Source: Ignavibacteria bacterium (lineage in GTDB: Bacteria; Bacteroidota; Ignavibacteria; Ignavibacteriales; Ignavibacteriaceae). Taken from it: a stretch of 6,110 bases of DNA. The notes beneath the pieces were generated by a model. It did not search any database. It was not told where the DNA came from and worked only from the letters and a program-made list of their open reading frames with translations. A program made the position numbers and the translations under genes. Location of the stretch: assembly GCA_029863735.1 (NCBI GenBank), contig JAOTUT010000107.1, forward strand, positions 1 to 6,110, read 5' to 3'. This document shows, piece by piece, positions 5,795 through 6,110 of the stretch (positions within the stretch are counted from its first letter, which is position 1; each line of letters opens with the position of its first letter).

Positions 5795-6110
5795 TTTTTA
5801 AAATCCATAATAGTGTAGGTACTATTCAGGTACTCATCTTTAAATTCTATTACTTTACCAATTCTAAAGATTGTAAGATATTGCCGAGACTCATCATAAT
5901 TTTGTAAGTTTAAGAATGCATCCTTTATATCAGTCTTTATTTGCAGATCGGAAATGGTTTTTCTTATAGCGACCAATCCAATAGCAAGGGGTTGTGAGAC
6001 TTCTAAAGCGATTAAATCGGTGCCAATCTGAGGATTAAGTTCAGTTACAGTTCTATATAAACTTTCATCTACTACACATGCATCTGCTTTTTTGAAAAAG
6101 ACCGACAATA
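5791..6110 (-). CDS. PhnD-like periplasmic substrate-binding protein A, C-terminal part only
   Basis: The frame enters from the right edge and ends at TGA 5791-5793. About 106 C-terminal residues are present. The first complete codon is TTG at 6108, which aligns with Leu229 inside protein B, so it is an internal Leu and not a start. The signal peptide and lobe 1 are outside the window. Visible landmarks are KKADAC, TELNPQI, SQPLAIGLVAIRK and IFRIGKVIEFKDEYL, in the same order as in B. By hand alignment about 60 of 105 residues are identical to B, with one residue of length difference near the end. The stop overlaps the ATG of B (ATGA), so the two are translated in tandem. It shows that the series of binding proteins continues to the right and that the operon start is not in view. 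Confidence 0.88.
   Translation of the reverse strand, partial: LSVFFKKADACVVDESLYRTVTELNPQIGTDLIALEVSQPLAIGLVAIRKTISDLQIKTDIKDAFLNLQNYDESRQYLTIFRIGKVIEFKDEYLNSTYTIMDFKK

Noticed and set aside
2814..6110. A phosphonate uptake (phn) operon
   Set aside because: Only binding-protein homologs are present, in several copies and directly coupled to a kinase; there is no phnC- or phnE-like gene and no C-P lyase or other catabolic gene in the window.
1..6110. CRISPR array, tRNA or rRNA gene, insertion sequence
   Set aside because: No regularly spaced short repeats, no cloverleaf or rRNA-like stretch, and no transposase or terminal inverted repeats were found; the window is almost fully occupied by protein genes.

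Overview
The window is AT-rich, and every gene I can support lies on the minus strand, so transcription runs from the right edge to the left. The organism looks like a Gram-negative bacterium of the Bacteroidota/Ignavibacteriota type. The reasons are low GC, Lys/Ile/Asn-rich proteins, secreted proteins whose signal peptides end just before Gln, generally weak Shine-Dalgarno sequences, and a secreted protein that opens with a 'DYFP..TGFEWKF' mature end. This placement is an inference from style, not from a marker gene.

Layout in transcription order. (A) 6110-5791: the 3' part of a PhnD-type periplasmic substrate-binding protein (SBP). (B) 5794-4790: a full-length paralog. (s) 4788-4642: an unrecognised 48-codon ORF packed exactly between its neighbours. 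(C) 4642-3734: a third SBP. (D) 3737-2814: a fourth, most diverged SBP. (HK) 2809-722: a membrane-bound sensor histidine kinase with a periplasmic domain, HAMP, long coiled coil, PAS, HisKA and HATPase_c. After a 65-bp gap with a better ribosome binding site comes (X) 656-1: a secreted protein of unknown function, cut by the left edge.

A to HK are joined by ATGA overlaps (A/B and C/D), a TAAG-ATG junction (B/s), a TAGTG overlap (s/C) and a 4-nt gap (D/HK). They therefore look like one translationally coupled operon. No ABC permease or ATPase is present in the window. At least four related binding proteins sit directly upstream of one kinase with a periplasmic sensor domain. The simplest reading is signalling: several exported PhnD-like proteins act as ligand receptors for one kinase. 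Known precedents for PhnD-family proteins in signalling are AioX with the AioSR arsenite system and the PhnD-like sensor part of the tetrathionate kinase TtrS. The ligand, the response regulator and the targets are not visible here.

The SBPs form a divergence series. A and B are close (about 60 of 105 residues identical in the shared C-terminal part, with visible DNA-level identity), C is further off, and D, next to the kinase, is the most altered.
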